Below are positions 61,805 through 64,000 of a DNA stretch of 64,000 bases, in pieces. The notes below the pieces were generated by a model. The model saw nothing but the letters and a program-made list of their open reading frames with translations, ran no database searches and was not told where the DNA came from. The position numbers were made by a program, and so were the translations under genes. Origin of the DNA: Zerene cesonia (taxonomy: Eukaryota; Arthropoda; Insecta; Lepidoptera; Pieridae); NCBI RefSeq assembly GCF_012273895.1, contig NC_052108.1, forward strand, positions 6,820,001 to 6,884,000. Direction: 5' to 3'. How positions within the stretch are numbered: the stretch's first letter is position 1; the number at the start of each line of letters is the position of its first letter.

Positions 61805-64000
61805 AATAGTATTATAAAACAGCTTCCCACAAACGACAGTAAAACTAGACCAAGAAACAGTTCATCTAGTTTCCCACAGAATCGCTTCCAACTTTTGATT
61901 AATATAATATAAAAAATTATCGATGAAAGGAACCGGTATAATGATACAGCTATCAAAATTGGCTATGAATATGTTCTTGAATAATTTTTAGACGGGTATG
62001 GGATTATAATATAACATCATAAAACGTTAATGCAAATTGATTCAAATTTCGTCGCTTTATTGCTACTAGCGAATTTTTTTAATGTCGACTAGGAATTAAA
62101 CATATTTTTATAACATCAGTCTTCATTAACATCGCTAGAATTAAATTTGTTTATTGGAAATAAAAACAGTTACTAATATATAATTTATAAATATACACCC
62201 GTGGACACGCTCCGTATGCTCAAATATATAACGATGTGAACGCAGGATAGTTTGTTTAGTAATTTACACACAATCTTACCGAGGACATGGCAAAATTTAT
62301 TACACCCTTTTAAATGTTATTTACATACACGTTTGGCTTAAAGACAGACGAGGCGTGTCGTTTTCTATACGTCAGCCCCCTCTGATTGATGCACGGCATT
62401 GTATTGAAACGTCAATATTGCGATACAATCTGACAGTCGTTAGGGCAATTTCTTAAGACGCAACATCGCTGATTTACGTGGGGTCTGATTGGATATTCAG
62501 TTATGCCGATCTGATACACTTTATCCCTTCCAAGCTACCGCATTCAGAAAAAAAAAACAAACACGAATACACAGTCTATTATAGGATACTTAACACATGC
62601 GCGAGATGAACGGCAGATAAGAAAATGGTAGGTTGTAGACCTTTAAACGGAACAGACAAGCATTGATCAAGATATATATTTGAAGACGATAAGCTAATAC
62701 AAATTCGTGATCCATCAATAAAAAACTTCGGAGGGTGTAAAAACGGTCGCAGGCGCATATACTTTCGAATAAAGGCTCGTTACGCGCGGAACCTTGAGTG
62801 ATGGATGACCATAGACAACGGACGATATTACAGCGGCACTGCTCGGCAATTTTAATTTCAATTGAAAAGGGCGAAGGCTTAGATTCACTCTCTGTGCTTT
62901 ATGACCAGGTACGCCGAGTCCATCTGGTATTCTAGTGATGGACAAGTGCGGGTTGATAGTATCGCCTGTCATAAATAACACCGCCACCGCTAGTTAGTGC
63001 ACATTCATCGGAACAAATATATCGCGCACTTAAGACGTGAAGGGTTCGTAAACTATGATCAATTGTTTGTGATGTATGATAAAGAATTGGGTTTAGTGTT
63101 CGAGCGACATTTTTATCACCGCTACTGGTGTGTTTAAATCAAAGTTATGAACGCGCAGTAAATCTCGCTTGATAACGCTTTATCTCTGGTAATAAATTTT
63201 AAATATCATGCGCAATATTGAATGATGACAAATTAATAGCCGTGCTAGAGGCAAATACGGATGTATCACCGCCCTGACGACATGGCTCAACCGTAAATAA
63301 TGCTAAGTCTTGTCTAAAACGAATGTCGTGGATGGTTGCTTTATGAACCCGAGTCTATTTAAACATTTCCTAGAAAATCCACTTCATTTATTTAATCAAA
63401 CTAGTCTTGCATCGTAACAAGTTAAATAAATATGGCCGTGGCAGTAGAAAGTATCAGATGCATATCTACCTACTATGCATGCAGCAATTTATAATTATAA
63501 ATCTAAGTTACACATTATGTAAAATAAGTAATTAGAAGTCAGTTACTAACTAGTTACATATATTAAATGTTATACCTACAGAATATTTTTTTCCATATTA
63601 TTAACACTAGTTCTCGCGCTCCTCTAGGCTCCGTCTAGGTTTACTTTGTCAGCTTTCATTTTTATTATTTAAGTTGTTATTCTACTCCAAGCGGAGACAA
63701 TCCATCAAACAAAAATTCATTAAAATCCAACCGTTCTTGAATGGTGTAAAATGACTATATTTTAATTAAATACATGACACATTTAATTCAATAATACACA
63801 TTCTCTCAAAATATAAAAGTTGAAATTTCAAATTTAAACCATACTACTATGCTACCACTACAGAAAGAGAGCCCGTTAGAACATTATTGTAATTCACATT
63901 ATCATTGAAGTCCCCAATCAATAAATCACCATTATTTCAAGACATTTGAGAATAAACGACATCGATGCGACAACGACATATCGTGTCCACTAAATTTTGT
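61805..64000. other. non-coding DNA to the window end
   Basis: No gene seen. 62340-63350 is repeat-poor, balanced sequence resembling conserved non-coding DNA; the rest is AT-rich. Confidence 0.3.

Noticed and set aside
62715..62987. 90-codon minus frame in balanced-GC sequence
   Set aside because: No domain, no splice context and no recognisable similarity; more likely non-coding DNA that happens to lack stops.
1..64000. CRISPR arrays, bacterial operons, prophage or viral coding regions
   Set aside because: None seen: no regularly spaced direct repeats, no dense ORF arrays, and the recognised genes are intron-bearing and animal-like.

Overview
The window is AT-rich eukaryotic DNA from an insect, almost certainly a moth or butterfly. 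The two recognisable genes have short exons with GT-AG introns, and the intergenic DNA is full of short interspersed repeats with lepidopteran character: tRNA-derived SINEs, a Helitron-type element, the CCGCGGTTTCACCCGCG...TTAGTAGGAT family and the GAGCACGCTTCGGCACGAATTGG family. There is no operon, CRISPR array or other bacterial-type structure. Three runs of exactly 1,000 N (30664-31663, 50288-51287, 60731-61730) are scaffold gaps, each abutting repeat sequence.

Layout. 1-25.4 kb: no gene I can support; AT-rich DNA with repeats, including two SINE insertions with intact target-site duplications (3.2 and 6.2 kb), a decayed LINE reverse-transcriptase C-terminus (22.1-22.5 kb, minus) and several copies of shared repeat families. 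25.4-30.1 kb: a two-exon minus-strand gene for a Brain protein I3 (BRI3)-like protein of 123 aa, with a close poly(A) signal and a possible leader exon. 30-34.2 kb: gap, a 204-bp Helitron-like element, hairpins and AT-rich DNA. 34.2-37.8 kb: a complete minus-strand gene for protein N-terminal asparagine amidohydrolase (NTAN1), six coding exons, 313 aa, with a possible seventh exon that would change the C-terminus. 37.8-64 kb: mostly non-coding, with low-confidence candidate leader exons (40.1 and 44.1 kb), four candidate minus-strand exons of unknown identity (47.65, 54.4, 57.1 and 59.0 kb), repeats, and stretches of complex, repeat-poor sequence that could hold cis-regulatory DNA.

The most unusual structure is a retroposon-like element seen at 43.1-43.3 kb and around the gap at 50.2-51.4 kb. 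It has variable-length target-site duplications and an A-rich tail, a 25-bp internal inverted repeat, and a complete tRNA-like cloverleaf (box A, box B, T6 terminator) lying antisense to the A-rich tail. In the second copy the tRNA-like 3' part appears in opposite orientations on the two sides of the gap, which suggests a large palindrome.

BRI3 and NTAN1 are on the same strand about 4.5 kb apart. They are separate eukaryotic genes with no evident functional link: BRI3 is a small membrane protein of endolysosomal or perinuclear membranes, and NTAN1 is an enzyme of the Arg/N-degron protein-degradation pathway.
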